Below are positions 9,014 through 17,948 of a stretch of DNA of 64,000 nucleotides, one piece after another. The stretch covers positions 25,028 to 89,027 of the forward strand of contig CAZXQI010000001.1 of the NCBI GenBank assembly GCA_964643005.1. Reading direction: 5' to 3'. A program made the position numbers and the translations under genes. The notes under the pieces were generated by a model. That model saw only the letters and a program-made list of their open reading frames with translations. It did no database searches and had not been told where the DNA came from. This DNA is from UBA6168 sp964643005 (GTDB lineage: Bacteria; Bacteroidota; Bacteroidia; Chitinophagales; Saprospiraceae). Position 1 is the stretch's first letter, and every line of letters starts with the position of its first letter.

Positions 9014-9970
9014 CTATTCCACCGGCGCTATCTCCGACAGGTACTCTCCGAGCCAGGCAATTTTGCCGGCAAAAGACCGCAACTCTTCTTCTTTTCCGAG
9101 AACTTCCCTGGCGTAAAGGTGGAGCCCTTCAAGCGGATTGGGCGAAGCGAGAATTTCTCTCACCCGCGTGTCAGTCTGGCCGAGCGATAAGACCTCCTCT
9201 TTGGAAGGTATTTCCAACAGCCCCGCTAATTGTCCGAGGTTGTTGCCCGTAAATATATCGCTGCGGAGGATTTGCTCCGGCAATTGGTCGTAGCCTATGC
9301 ACATGGATTCAATGGGCTGCACAATAGTGTGGACGGCGGCGCCGCTGGCCCTGACATAGTAGGAGCGACCCAGCCGCCCCATCAAATCAATCTTGTGGGG
9401 ATTGATTCTGCCCCTTTCATCTAAGACCTCTTCGAGAATGTGCATGCGCAACATTTCGCAGATTATCAGGTGGCCAGCGCCGCCTTCATCTCCGAGCGTG
9501 ATGATATCCTTTACCCGGCATTCCATGTTGATGGGCGATTCTTTGACCCGAAACGGTCGCACCAGATCGGAGGGTATGGGCGTCAGCCCGCTTTTTTTAA
9601 ATTCATTGATTCCTTTGGGAAACTGAGCGCCGCAGACTGAAACCTGCCTGACAATATCGTAACTAACAGCATTGACGACTACCTCCGGCACCTCGCGGAC
9701 ATTGGAAAGGGTGTCTTTTGTCGTATTGTTCGAAACGCGCCGGTTGGCAGAAAACACGAAAATGGGTGGATTGGAGCTGAAAGCATTAAAAAAGCTAAAA
9801 GGCGCCAGGTTGGGATTTCCATCCTTGTCCATTGAACTGACGAATGCAATGGGACGGGGCGCTATCCCTCCGACTATCAATTGGTGGAAATCGCGACGGG
9901 GGATAGTACCGGGATCTATGCTCCTGTATATCCGTTCCTCGCCTTGTATATTTCTTTTTTCTTTTTCCAT
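9014..9970 (-). CDS. flavin reductase-like (FMN-binding split barrel) protein
   Basis: A 318-residue protein. Residues about 17-200 match the flavin reductase-like domain: VGGIAPRPIAFVSSMDKDGN, LAPFSFFNAFSSNPPIFVFS and VVVNAVSYDIVRQV. The family binds FMN and reduces it or serves as the reductase partner of monooxygenases. Residues 200-318 form an additional helical extension, as in several Bacteroidota members. It is probably cotranscribed with the downstream M16-like gene (34 bp apart). No oxygenase is nearby to suggest a substrate. Confidence 0.8.
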   Translation of the reverse strand: MEKEKRNIQGEERIYRSIDPGTIPRRDFHQLIVGGIAPRPIAFVSSMDKDGNPNLAPFSFFNAFSSNPPIFVFSANRRVSNNTTKDTLSNVREVPEVVVNAVSYDIVRQVSVCGAQFPKGINEFKKSGLTPIPSDLVRPFRVKESPINMECRVKDIITLGDEGGAGHLIICEMLRMHILEEVLDERGRINPHKIDLMGRLGRSYYVRASGAAVHTIVQPIESMCIGYDQLPEQILRSDIFTGNNLGQLAGLLEIPSKEEVLSLGQTDTRVREILASPNPLEGLHLYAREVLGKEEELRSFAGKIAWLGEYLSEIAPVE

Positions 9971-10055
9971 TAAAAAAAATTTCCTTTAAAAATGAATTGA
10001 ATAAAGAGAAACTCTCCGCTAACTGATTAAAAGAACAGTCAAATTTTTAGAAAAA

Positions 10056-11969
10056 TTATTCGTCAGGATCTAATGACAGGTCGAACCGTTTCCGAATATC
10101 ATCTACTAACGGGTTGATGGCTTTCATGGCCATATATTTTTCACTATCCGTCAATTTTTTAGGTCGGGCAGGAGCAGCGTTCGAGCGAGAAGGATCCAGC
10201 CTGATGTGCATTCCCAGTTTGGGAGTGTAGAGTTTTTTCCTCAAAAAATTTATCAGTTCGGTTTCTAAGCGGATGGTGCTTTCGGCCAGCGCCGACCCGA
10301 CTACGACGGTTATGTCTTCGCCCTCAATGGTGTAAGAGGCGCCCCTGAGGATGGTTTTTGCAGAGCTGTTGTCTAAGGTGGAAACGTAAGCCTCCCAGGC
10401 CTGGGTTAAATTTTCGAGGCTGAGTTGGATTTCTTTTTTGGCGTCCTGATCCTTTGCTTCTGTCTCTTCCACTCTGGCATTGAGCGCGTCTAAGGAGCGC
10501 AGCGTCGGCACCCTGCTGCTTTTGAGTTGGCGAAGCACTGAAGTCTGAGCCTCGCCTTTGGCCTGTTCGTCTGGAGCCGGCTCAGTTGCTGCGTCCTGTT
10601 TGCCCTCCGTTTCTTTCAAAAAATCTATTGCTTTTTCTGGCGTCAGTCCACCTTCATGAACCTCTCCCTTCCTGTTTTCGGCCTCTGTTTCTGTCTTTTC
10701 TTCCTTATCGGATTTGGTGCTGGGCGAGGCTGCAACTTCCTGCTTTACGGGAATATTTGCCACAAAAGCCTGTTGGATGGGTATCTCTTTGCGCAAAGCG
10801 CTGCCGCCAGACTTTAGTTCAGCTATTTTTTTTTCCGAGAAATCGGGTAGGGATTGCCCTGACTTTGCCAGGCGAATGGCCTTGCCGATATAGCACATTT
10901 TGATTAGGGTCATTTCCACGTGCAGGCGTTTTGCTCTGGCCATTTTGTAATTGACGTCGCACTCATTGCAAAGGTTGAGGGCGCTGAGCAGAAAAGACGA
11001 CGGGGCGGCGGCGGCCTGTTGTCGGTAGCGTTCGCTCAGAGCCTCCCCGGCTTCTAAAAGCTGTAGGGTCGCATCGCTTTTGCAAATCAGCAAATTGCGA
11101 AAGTGCCCGGCCAGGCCGTAGATGAAGTGATCCCCTTCAAAGCCGTTTCTGAGGATATCGTCAAAAATTAACAACACCGACTGCAAATCTTCTGTCAGCA
11201 AGGCATCCGTAAAGCGAAAGAAATAATCGTAATCGAGGACGTTGAGATTGGCGATGACGTCATCGTAAGTAATTTTCTCTCCCGATGAACTGACGATGCG
11301 GTCGAAGATGGACAGAGCGTCGCGCAGGGCGCCGTCTGCTTTTTGGGCGATGATGTGCAGCGCCTCTCCCTCCGCCTGGATGCCTTCGAGTTCGCAAATC
11401 TTTTGCAAGTGATTCTTGATATCCCTGACCTGGATTCTTTTGAAGTCATAAACCTGACAGCGGGAAAGAATCGTGGGAATAATCTTGTGTTTTTCGGTGG
11501 TGGCTAAGATGAAAATGGCGTGAGGAGGCGGCTCTTCCAGCGTTTTCAAAAAGGCGTTGAAAGCCGATTGGGAAAGCATGTGTACCTCGTCAATAATAAA
11601 GACCTTGTATTTCCCCTGTTGTGGCTGGAAGCGAACCTGTTCGACTAAGGCGCGGATGTTGTCAACGCTGTTGTTCGAGGCGGCGTCTAATTCGATGATG
11701 TTGAACGAGGCATTTTCATGGAAAGCGCGGCAGCTGCCGCACTCGCCGCAAGGCTCAAATTCTTTGGAGACATTTTCACAATTCAACACCTTGGCCAGAA
11801 TGCGGGCGCAGGTAGTTTTGCCGACGCCGCGAGACCCGCAGAACAGGAAGGCATGAGCTACGTGACCGGTTTGCAGCGCCTTCTTGAGTGTTTGCGAAAC
11901 GTGCTCCTGCCCGACGACGTCTTCGAAACGGGTAGGACGATATTTTCTTGCTGATACGACAAATGCCAT
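10056..11969 (-). CDS. dnaX: DNA polymerase III subunit gamma/tau
   Basis: A 637-residue clamp-loader ATPase. Walker A is GSRGVGKTT (45-53) with Lys51. The zinc module uses Cys64, Cys74, Cys77 and Cys80. Walker B is DEVH (127-130) and the arginine-finger motif is SRC (169-171). After the AAA+ and collar domains comes a low-complexity charged linker (about 410-510) and a tau-like C-terminal domain (about 515-637). I saw no slippery A-run and hairpin that would produce a short gamma form. The gene stands alone on the minus strand with a candidate promoter at 12176-12183. Confidence 0.96.
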   Translation of the reverse strand: MAFVVSARKYRPTRFEDVVGQEHVSQTLKKALQTGHVAHAFLFCGSRGVGKTTCARILAKVLNCENVSKEFEPCGECGSCRAFHENASFNIIELDAASNNSVDNIRALVEQVRFQPQQGKYKVFIIDEVHMLSQSAFNAFLKTLEEPPPHAIFILATTEKHKIIPTILSRCQVYDFKRIQVRDIKNHLQKICELEGIQAEGEALHIIAQKADGALRDALSIFDRIVSSSGEKITYDDVIANLNVLDYDYFFRFTDALLTEDLQSVLLIFDDILRNGFEGDHFIYGLAGHFRNLLICKSDATLQLLEAGEALSERYRQQAAAAPSSFLLSALNLCNECDVNYKMARAKRLHVEMTLIKMCYIGKAIRLAKSGQSLPDFSEKKIAELKSGGSALRKEIPIQQAFVANIPVKQEVAASPSTKSDKEEKTETEAENRKGEVHEGGLTPEKAIDFLKETEGKQDAATEPAPDEQAKGEAQTSVLRQLKSSRVPTLRSLDALNARVEETEAKDQDAKKEIQLSLENLTQAWEAYVSTLDNSSAKTILRGASYTIEGEDITVVVGSALAESTIRLETELINFLRKKLYTPKLGMHIRLDPSRSNAAPARPKKLTDSEKYMAMKAINPLVDDIRKRFDLSLDPDE

Positions 11970-12040
11970 CTAAAAGGATACTTGGGTGGCTTTGGACTTT
12001 TGGAATAGGCTGCTTTGAGTGAACAAAGAACTACAGCCAA

Positions 12041-12364
12041 TTAGCCGCGCCGATTGAAAGTGATGAATCCTCGTGAAAATGCAATTTTTAACCGGCCTGA
12101 CTAAAACAGAATAAGGTCCATGCAAATGGAAAGTTTTCTCTTTTCTTAATGGCCAAAGCCAGATTCACGAAGTTGCAAAGTTAGAAAAATAACCATCGGC
12201 CTGAGAGCTAAAAAAGCCGTCCTGATAGATTCTTTTTTATAAAAACTAAACCTTATAAAACTGTTAAGGTGCCAGACCGAAGCCCCTTAAATTATAGGTA
12301 AAAGATTATCTTCGCAGCCGCTAAAATTCTCTTGATTTTTTGTTTAAAAACTAAATTTATTAAA
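12041..12364. other. gene-free divergent region dnaX / DUF2911
   Basis: About 320 bp between two divergent genes. It contains one good minus-strand -7 box (12176-12183) for dnaX. For the plus-strand gene only a one-mismatch box (TATCTTCG at 12307-12314) is visible. Confidence 0.5.
12176..12183 (-). promoter_or_regulatory. candidate dnaX promoter, -7 box
   Basis: Reads TAACTTTG on the minus strand, a full match to the Bacteroidota -7 consensus TAnnTTTG. I see no TTG at the -33 spacing. It would give a leader of about 200 nt to dnaX. Confidence 0.4.
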
Positions 12365-13225
12365 ATGAAAAAAGCTTTTTTGACATTCATGCTTTTTGCA
12401 GTAGTCGGCCTTTTTAGCCTGGCAACTGCCCAAATTAAAACACCGGCTCCAAGTCCATTTTCTAAAATTGAACAAACCGCTGGGTTGACTACTATCACCA
12501 TTGAATATAGTCGCCCAAGCGTGAAAGACCGCACTATTTTTGGCAACGTCGTTCCCTGGGGTCAGACCTGGCGCACGGGAGCCAACATGAACACCAAAGT
12601 TACTTTCAGCGAAAATGTGAAAATCGCAGGTAAAGACCTGAAGGCCGGTACTTACGCACTGTACACTGTTCCAAACCCGACATCTTGGGACATCATCTTT
12701 TATACTGATTCGAACAACGGAGGCGTACCTCAAAGCTGGGATGCTTCTAAAGAAGCGCTCCGCTTTAAAGCGACTCCTCAAGCCACCTCTTTCCAAATTG
12801 AATCCTTCCTGATAGATGTGAACAACCTGCGCAACGAGTCATGCAGCATCGGCATGGGCTGGGACAAAACCTGGGTGCAGTTTGACGTAATGCTGAACAC
12901 AGATGAAGTCGTTACCAAAAACATCGACAGAATCATGGCAGGTCCCGATGCCAACGACCTGTACAATGCAGGCCGCTACTACTACGAGGCAGGCAAAGAC
13001 ATGAACAAGGCTTACGACTGGATCCACAGATCCAACGAAAAAGACCCGACCTTCTGGAAACTCCGCCAGGAAGCTTTAGTGCTCGCCAAATTGGGCAAGT
13101 ATAGCGACGCTATTTCTGTAGCTGAAAAATCTACTGCAATGGCTAAAAAGGCGGACAACTCCGACTACCAGCGGATGAACGACGAGTCCATCAACGAATG
13201 GAAAGGAATGATGAAGAAGAAATAA
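12365..13225 (+). CDS. exported DUF2911 protein
   Basis: A 286-residue protein of a Bacteroidota-typical family of unknown function. A signal peptide (MKKAFLTFMLFAVVGLFSLATAQ) is followed by the DUF2911 domain, with its hallmark IEYSRPSVKDRTIFGNVVPW and GQTWRTGANMNTKVTF. Residues about 190-286 are a TPR-like helical tail. I chose the ATG at 12365 instead of one 33 bp upstream because it begins the signal peptide cleanly with Met-Lys-Lys. The product is probably periplasmic or surface-located. Two plus-strand terminators follow the gene. Confidence 0.9.
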   Translation: MKKAFLTFMLFAVVGLFSLATAQIKTPAPSPFSKIEQTAGLTTITIEYSRPSVKDRTIFGNVVPWGQTWRTGANMNTKVTFSENVKIAGKDLKAGTYALYTVPNPTSWDIIFYTDSNNGGVPQSWDASKEALRFKATPQATSFQIESFLIDVNNLRNESCSIGMGWDKTWVQFDVMLNTDEVVTKNIDRIMAGPDANDLYNAGRYYYEAGKDMNKAYDWIHRSNEKDPTFWKLRQEALVLAKLGKYSDAISVAEKSTAMAKKADNSDYQRMNDESINEWKGMMKKK

Positions 13226-13275
13226 GAGAACTCCTTCAGCATATAAATACGGGTTTCCTTTGGGAGACTTTACCT

Positions 13276-13314
13276 GTCAGGCGGTGGCGTTGCGCTATCG
13301 CCTGACTTGTTTTT
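13276..13314 (+). terminator. intrinsic terminator after the DUF2911 gene
   Basis: GTCAGGCG pairs with CGCCTGAC, and wobble and GC pairs extend it to about 14 bp with a tight loop. TTGTTTTT follows. Confidence 0.8.
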
Positions 13315-13316
13315 AC

Positions 13317-13352
13317 ATGGCGCTGCCAAGACTCTTGATAGCGCCATTTTTT
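13317..13352 (+). terminator. second, tandem intrinsic terminator
   Basis: ATGGCGCT, a 15-nt loop, AGCGCCAT, then a run of T. It lies 3 bp after the first terminator and reads the same way, so the pair insulates convergent mutL from read-through. Confidence 0.7.
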
Positions 13353-13386
13353 ACAAAAATAATAAGCGTGGAGGGAGGCCTGCTCT

Positions 13387-15294
13387 TTACTGATTTTTGA
13401 ATCTTTCCTCCAATTCATTCAAATTGAAAATCAGAAAGCAGTTGCGCCCCGAGGGGCTTTTGAAAGGTATAGAGCAAGCAAATAGCTGGTCAATCAGCTC
13501 TTGCATCTCGATAACGGTGAGAGTCTGGTTGTGTTTGAGGGAAGTGCTGCGCGCCATGGAATGCGCCAGATTTTCGCGAATGCCTAAATTTAGTTCTATG
13601 TTTAATTTGAACTGCTCAATCAAAGATTCAATGATGGCGACTTCGTTTTGTCCCTTCCTTAGCCCGACGGGTATGCCGTGAATGATGAAAGTATCCTTTC
13701 CAAACTCCTGAATATTGAACCCCAATAAGTTGACATCGGATAGAATATCGCGCAGAATATTAGTGTCTGCAGCGCTCAGGTTGAGCGTTTTGGGGAAAAG
13801 TTCCTGTTGGGTCCAGGCCTGTTTGTTTTCTAAACTTTGAAGGTAGCGCTCGTACAGGATGCGCTCGTGAGCGGCTTGTTGGTCAATCAGCATAAAACCC
13901 GACTTGAGCTGACTGACGATATAGGAAGCGTGAATTTGACAGGGTTCTTTGGCCTGGCGGGTAAACAGACTCGGAGCGCTGCCGGACTCATCCCCCGAAG
14001 GCCATTCGCTCTCTATGGTAATGGCGCCTTCTTCTTCGCTCTCCCCGCGCTTCGCATTTCCTTTTTCAAAATCCTCTTCGTCGTCGGTAAATAATTTTTG
14101 CCAGTTCTTGAGATTGGAGCGCTCTCTGGACGAGCTATCCCTGTCGAAGCCAGAGACAGTGGAGTTTCTACCAGAAAACTCTGTTGTATGAGCCTGAGAC
14201 ATTTCCCTTTCAAAATCCTGCTGGGAGGAAGTCGAAAGAGGCAGTCCCGAATATTGGCCTTTGGCTAAATTGGATTCCTGGTCGAAGTCTAAAGAAGGAG
14301 TGATATTGTACTGCCCCAGCGCATGCCGCACGACTACTCTGAGGTAATTGTACACCAGTCTCTCGTCGTCGAATTTGATTTCCTGTTTGGTCGGGTGTAC
14401 GTTGATGTCAATTCGGTCGGGCGCTATTTCGATAAAAAGCACATAGAAGGGATAGGTATCCTTCGGCAGCAGGTCTTCGTAGGCCGACATGACGGCGTGG
14501 TGCAGATACCCGCTTTTGATAAAGCGCTGGTTGACAAAAAACATTTGCTCCCCTCTGGTCTTTCTTGCAAACTCCGGCTTGCCGATAAAGCCCGTGATTT
14601 TCATCACGTCCGTCGCCTCCGATACGGGCACTAATTTGGGGTTGAAATTATTGCCGAATATACCCACGATTCGCTGGCGCAGATTGGCCGGGGGCAGGTG
14701 AAATACTTCCTGGCCGTTGTTGTGGAGCGAGAAGAAAACATCGGTATTGGCTAAGACGATGCGCTGGAATTCATCGAAAATATGCCGCATTTCAATCGGA
14801 TCCGTTTTTAGAAAATTGCGGCGAGCCGGCACGTTGTAAAATAGATTTTTGACGGAGATGTTGCTACCGGCGGTACATTGGCAGGGTTCGTGGATGGTGA
14901 GCTTTGAACCCTCGATGACGATGCGGACGCCGAGTTCTTCATTGTGGGGGCGGGTGCGCATTTCTATTTGCGCCACAGCTGCAATAGAGGCCATAGCTTC
15001 CCCTCGAAAACCCATGGTGCGGATAGAGAATAAATCTTTTGCCTCTCGAATTTTGGAAGTAGCGTGCCGCTCAAAGCACATTCTGGCGTCTGTTTCAGAC
15101 ATGCCGCTTCCGTTGTCAATTACCTGTATCAGCGTTTTGCCGGCGTCTTTGATGATGAGCTTGATGCTGGTGGCGCCGGCGTCAATGGCGTTTTCCATTA
15201 GCTCTTTAACTACTGATGCAGGTCTCTGCACAACTTCGCCGGCTGCAATCTGGTTGGCGATGGCTTCCGGCAGAAGCTGAATTATGTCAGCCAT
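13387..15294 (-). CDS. mutL: DNA mismatch repair protein MutL
   Basis: A 635-residue GHKL ATPase that couples MutS mismatch recognition to strand processing. The ATP-binding motifs are intact: ENAIDAG (34-40), DNGSGM (60-65) and GFRGEA (95-100). After a charged linker (about 340-450) the C-terminal dimerisation domain carries DQQAAHERILYE, a variant of the endonuclease motif DQHAx2Ex4E with Gln for His. Near the end, SPSGRN stands where endonuclease-active MutLs have CPHGRP. Nicking activity is therefore uncertain from sequence. It is 14 bp downstream of a small membrane-protein gene, probably one operon with the glycosyltransferase above. Confidence 0.96.
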   Translation of the reverse strand: MADIIQLLPEAIANQIAAGEVVQRPASVVKELMENAIDAGATSIKLIIKDAGKTLIQVIDNGSGMSETDARMCFERHATSKIREAKDLFSIRTMGFRGEAMASIAAVAQIEMRTRPHNEELGVRIVIEGSKLTIHEPCQCTAGSNISVKNLFYNVPARRNFLKTDPIEMRHIFDEFQRIVLANTDVFFSLHNNGQEVFHLPPANLRQRIVGIFGNNFNPKLVPVSEATDVMKITGFIGKPEFARKTRGEQMFFVNQRFIKSGYLHHAVMSAYEDLLPKDTYPFYVLFIEIAPDRIDINVHPTKQEIKFDDERLVYNYLRVVVRHALGQYNITPSLDFDQESNLAKGQYSGLPLSTSSQQDFEREMSQAHTTEFSGRNSTVSGFDRDSSSRERSNLKNWQKLFTDDEEDFEKGNAKRGESEEEGAITIESEWPSGDESGSAPSLFTRQAKEPCQIHASYIVSQLKSGFMLIDQQAAHERILYERYLQSLENKQAWTQQELFPKTLNLSAADTNILRDILSDVNLLGFNIQEFGKDTFIIHGIPVGLRKGQNEVAIIESLIEQFKLNIELNLGIRENLAHSMARSTSLKHNQTLTVIEMQELIDQLFACSIPFKSPSGRNCFLIFNLNELEERFKNQ

Positions 15295-15308
15295 TCTCTG
15301 GATACTTT

Positions 15309-15629
15309 TTATTCAAAAAATCGAATAATCCTCGGCAAATATACTTCAATTGTCACGTAGGTCAGAACGACTAACACGACAATTATCACCAAGAGCCGGA
15401 TGTTTGATTTCATCACCTGCTCCTGGCGAACCTTCTTGTCCATCAGGTAGCTGCTCTTCCGCGATATATCCCGACGAATGCGCGCCTTCATGGCCTCGGG
15501 ATCGTCGCCGGCTCTTGACTCTGTCTTTTTCAGGCGCTCCTGAAATTCTTCCTTCTTTTGGTCGTAAAACCGCGGCTTGTAGTCAAAGCCCACTGGTTTT
15601 GGCGGCTTTAAAAATCCGAATAGACCCAT
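15309..15629 (-). CDS. small single-pass membrane protein
   Basis: A 106-residue protein of unknown function. The first 80 residues are basic and hydrophilic (FLKPPKPVGFDYKPRFYDQ, then a likely amphipathic helix with many Lys, Arg and Glu). A membrane segment near 79-98 (LLVIIVVLVVLTYVTIEVYL) comes near the end. The layout suggests a tail-anchored, cytoplasm-facing protein. It lies 14 bp upstream of mutL and 64 bp downstream of the glycosyltransferase, so the three are probably cotranscribed. I do not recognise a named family. Confidence 0.75.
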   Translation of the reverse strand: MGLFGFLKPPKPVGFDYKPRFYDQKKEEFQERLKKTESRAGDDPEAMKARIRRDISRKSSYLMDKKVRQEQVMKSNIRLLVIIVVLVVLTYVTIEVYLPRIIRFFE

Positions 15630-15693
15630 GGCAAAGGGATTTTAAATGATTATAAATGCAATGCAAGACGGGATTTTTCAAATGAACCGACCT

Positions 15694-16815
15694 CTAGGAG
15701 GCTTTTAAAATTGCCTGATAGACGACTTCGGCAGCCTTTGACCAGCTAAACTTCTTTCGCTGTTCTCTCCCCTTGTCAACTAAAGTATGATAAAGATGTC
15801 TATCCTCCCAAATCTGGCGCATCGCTTCCGCTATTTCTTCCACCGATTCGGGAGAAACCAAGAGGGCTGCGTCTCCTGCCACTTCGGGTAGGGAAGAGAC
15901 ATTGGAGGTAATGACTGGCGTCTCGCAGTTCATGGCTTCCAGCACGGGCACGCCGAAACCCTCGAACAGAGAAACGTAGGTGCTGGCAAACGCCGCTCCC
16001 GTCAGATTGGCTAGTTCCTCGTCCTGCACATAGCCGAGGAAATGGATGTCCTGCCGATGCCCGGCGGCGCGCCAGGCTGCCAACACATCTCCCTTTTTCC
16101 AGGCAAAGCGACCGACTATCAGCAATTGCAGCGAGCTGTTGGTCTGTCCTTTGAATAAGTCAAAGGCGGCGATGAGTCGGTGCACATTTTTTCGGGGATG
16201 CACGGCGCCCACGTACAAGAAGTAGGGTTTGCCTCCGGTGCGTTTTTCTCGTATGGCCTGCTTTTCTGATTCGCTGAGAGGTTTGAAAATCTCCCGACAG
16301 CCATTGAAGGAAACGGTTATTTTTTCAGGTGGAACACGGTATTGCCGTACGATGTCCGATTTGGTAAAATGGCTGACGGCTACTATTTGCGCAGCTTTGC
16401 GATTGAATTTTGGAGCAAAATACTCGTAATATTTTCGATGAAAAAAAGATAGCTGTTTGGGAAAATGGACGTGGGCAAGGTCGTGAGTCACTAAAACGGT
16501 ACCGAGCTGTGCGCGGAGAGATAAGAAATTGTCAGGCGATAAAAAGACGTCTGCTTTGTACTTTTTTAAAGCCCGGACTACGGCCACTTCAAACCACCAG
16601 ACAAAAAGAAACGGATGGCGAGCCGGCGGAGAGAGCACTACCGGGACGACGTTTTTTCCATAAATGAAACCGGCGTCAAAGGCGCGGTCAAAAAAGAAAA
16701 TAAACTCATGCTCCGGATGATCGCTTACCAGCCTTCGGGCAATTTCATGGGTAAACAGGCCAATGCCTTCCAGTTTATTTTTTATAAGAAAACGGGTATT
16801 GATGGCAATTCTCAC
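15694..16815 (-). CDS. GT4-family glycosyltransferase
   Basis: A glycosyltransferase of about 373 residues with the GT-B fold. It begins VRIAINTRFLIKNKLEGIGLFTHEI, the family's nucleotide-sugar glycosyltransferase opening with a glycine-containing loop. The donor-binding domain shows YFLYVGAVHPRKNVHRLIAAF and the EX7E-type signature FEGFGVPVLEAMNCETPVI, typical of GT4 enzymes. It likely adds a sugar to a cell-envelope or exopolysaccharide precursor at the inner membrane. The start is probably the GTG at 16815, with AGGAG spaced 8 nt before it; a TTG one codon upstream is possible. This is one of the few clear Shine-Dalgarno sites in the window. Confidence 0.88.
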   Translation of the reverse strand: MRIAINTRFLIKNKLEGIGLFTHEIARRLVSDHPEHEFIFFFDRAFDAGFIYGKNVVPVVLSPPARHPFLFVWWFEVAVVRALKKYKADVFLSPDNFLSLRAQLGTVLVTHDLAHVHFPKQLSFFHRKYYEYFAPKFNRKAAQIVAVSHFTKSDIVRQYRVPPEKITVSFNGCREIFKPLSESEKQAIREKRTGGKPYFLYVGAVHPRKNVHRLIAAFDLFKGQTNSSLQLLIVGRFAWKKGDVLAAWRAAGHRQDIHFLGYVQDEELANLTGAAFASTYVSLFEGFGVPVLEAMNCETPVITSNVSSLPEVAGDAALLVSPESVEEIAEAMRQIWEDRHLYHTLVDKGREQRKKFSWSKAAEVVYQAILKAS

Positions 16816-16826
16816 CAATCTTTCTC

Positions 16827-17072
16827 CTATCTTTTCTTAAATAGCCCGATGATAAACAACAGGACTACGGCGCCTATCGTGCCCGTAAGTATGCTACCTA
16901 CCACGCCTGAGCCAAGTGAAAAGCCGACTTTGCCCAATAGCCAATATCCGAAGATACCGCCGACAATGCCAACGGCAATATTGCCGAGAAGCCCGAATCC
17001 GTAACCTTTAAATAACTGACCGGCAAGCCAGCCTGCGATAGCGCCAATGATGAGGACAGAGATCCATTCCAT
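16827..17072 (-). CDS. GlsB/YeaQ/YmgE family small membrane protein
   Basis: An 81-residue, glycine-rich integral membrane protein with three hydrophobic segments. It carries the family pattern GAIAGWLAGQLFKGYGFGLLGNI and GIVGGIFGYWLLGKVG. The family is often induced by stress; the old name, transglycosylase-associated protein, does not imply enzyme activity. It begins upstream of the glycosyltransferase on the same strand with a 12-bp gap, so it could be the first gene of that transcript. A candidate promoter lies at 17180-17187. Confidence 0.88.
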   Translation of the reverse strand: MEWISVLIIGAIAGWLAGQLFKGYGFGLLGNIAVGIVGGIFGYWLLGKVGFSLGSGVVGSILTGTIGAVVLLFIIGLFKKR

Positions 17073-17179
17073 GGTAAAAAATTAAGTTGGTTAAAAGATT
17101 TTGGCGAAGATTCAGGAAAAATCTGGCTTCTTTTGTAAGTTGAATTCTTCCTGCTTTGCCGGCGGTAAAGTTGGTGAAA

Positions 17180-17187
17180 CAAAGCTA
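17180..17187 (-). promoter_or_regulatory. candidate promoter of the GlsB-like gene, -7 box
   Basis: TAGCTTTG on the minus strand matches TAnnTTTG. A TTG lies 17 bp upstream of it, somewhat short of the usual 19. The leader would be about 100 nt. It lies in the divergent region shared with rsmG. Confidence 0.45.
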
Positions 17188-17215
17188 TTCCAACAAATTT
17201 TAAACAATCCTTTTA

Positions 17216-17842
17216 ATGGAAGTCATCTTGAAGTATTTTCCCGACCTGAATGAAGAGCAGATTAGCAGGTTCCGTGCATTGGATGCGCTCTATCGGGATT
17301 GGAACGCAAAAATCAATCTGATCTCGCGCAGGGATATTGACAACCTCTACCTGCACCACGTCCTCCATTCATTAGCCATTTCCAAAATATTGTACTTTAA
17401 AGAAGGTTCGGAAATTCTCGACATCGGCACCGGCGGCGGCTTTCCGGGAATACCGCTTGCCATCCTCCAGCCGGAAGTTAAGTTCCATCTCATTGACGGA
17501 ACCCAAAAGAAAATAAAAGTAGTAGAAGAAATCATCCAGTCCTTAGGCTTGAAGAACGCCAAAGCGCAACAGGTGCGGGCGGAAGAACTGAAGGGAAGAC
17601 GATATGACTTTGTAGCGACGCGCGCCGTCGCCGAATTGAACCAGCTTCGCCTGTGGAGTCAGCGCCTGCTAAAGAGCAAACACCAGCACGCCATCCCCAA
17701 TGGACTGATAGCCCTGAAAGGAAACGTCCAGATGGAAATAAAAAACCTGCCCAAAGGAGAGTTTACGGAAGTCTTCCCCATCTCAGATTTTTTTGAAGAA
17801 AAATACTTTCAGGAGAAGTATGCGGTCTATTTACAGGGATAG
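17216..17842 (+). CDS. rsmG: 16S rRNA (guanine-527-N7)-methyltransferase
   Basis: A 208-residue SAM-dependent methyltransferase that modifies G527 of 16S rRNA. Motif I is ILDIGTGGGFPGIPLAI (about 63-79). DGTQKKIKVVEEI and the family-specific FVATRAVAELNQL follow. Length is standard for RsmG. It stands alone on the plus strand and converges on recA. No mnmG or parA neighbours, the common partners in other phyla, are present. Confidence 0.95.
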   Translation: MEVILKYFPDLNEEQISRFRALDALYRDWNAKINLISRRDIDNLYLHHVLHSLAISKILYFKEGSEILDIGTGGGFPGIPLAILQPEVKFHLIDGTQKKIKVVEEIIQSLGLKNAKAQQVRAEELKGRRYDFVATRAVAELNQLRLWSQRLLKSKHQHAIPNGLIALKGNVQMEIKNLPKGEFTEVFPISDFFEEKYFQEKYAVYLQG

Positions 17843-17885
17843 AAAAGGGTAGGGGAGAGGAGAACTGTAGCCGCCAGATGTCGAG

Positions 17886-17939
17886 AAAAAATGAACCCGC
17901 GCCGCAATACGCAACTTAGTATTGGAGCATTGCGGCGCG
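17886..17939 (-). terminator. intrinsic terminator of recA
   Basis: An 11-bp perfect stem, CGCGCCGCAAT pairing with ATTGCGGCGCG, encloses a 20-nt loop that itself holds AATAC/GTATT. On the minus strand it is followed after six nucleotides by TTTTTT. It lies between the convergent rsmG and recA ends. Confidence 0.75.
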
Positions 17940-17948
17940 AGAGAGAGA

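Noticed and set aside
10056..11969. Programmed frameshift producing a short gamma form of DnaX
   Set aside because: No A-run slippery sequence followed by a hairpin was seen near the end of the ATPase domain.
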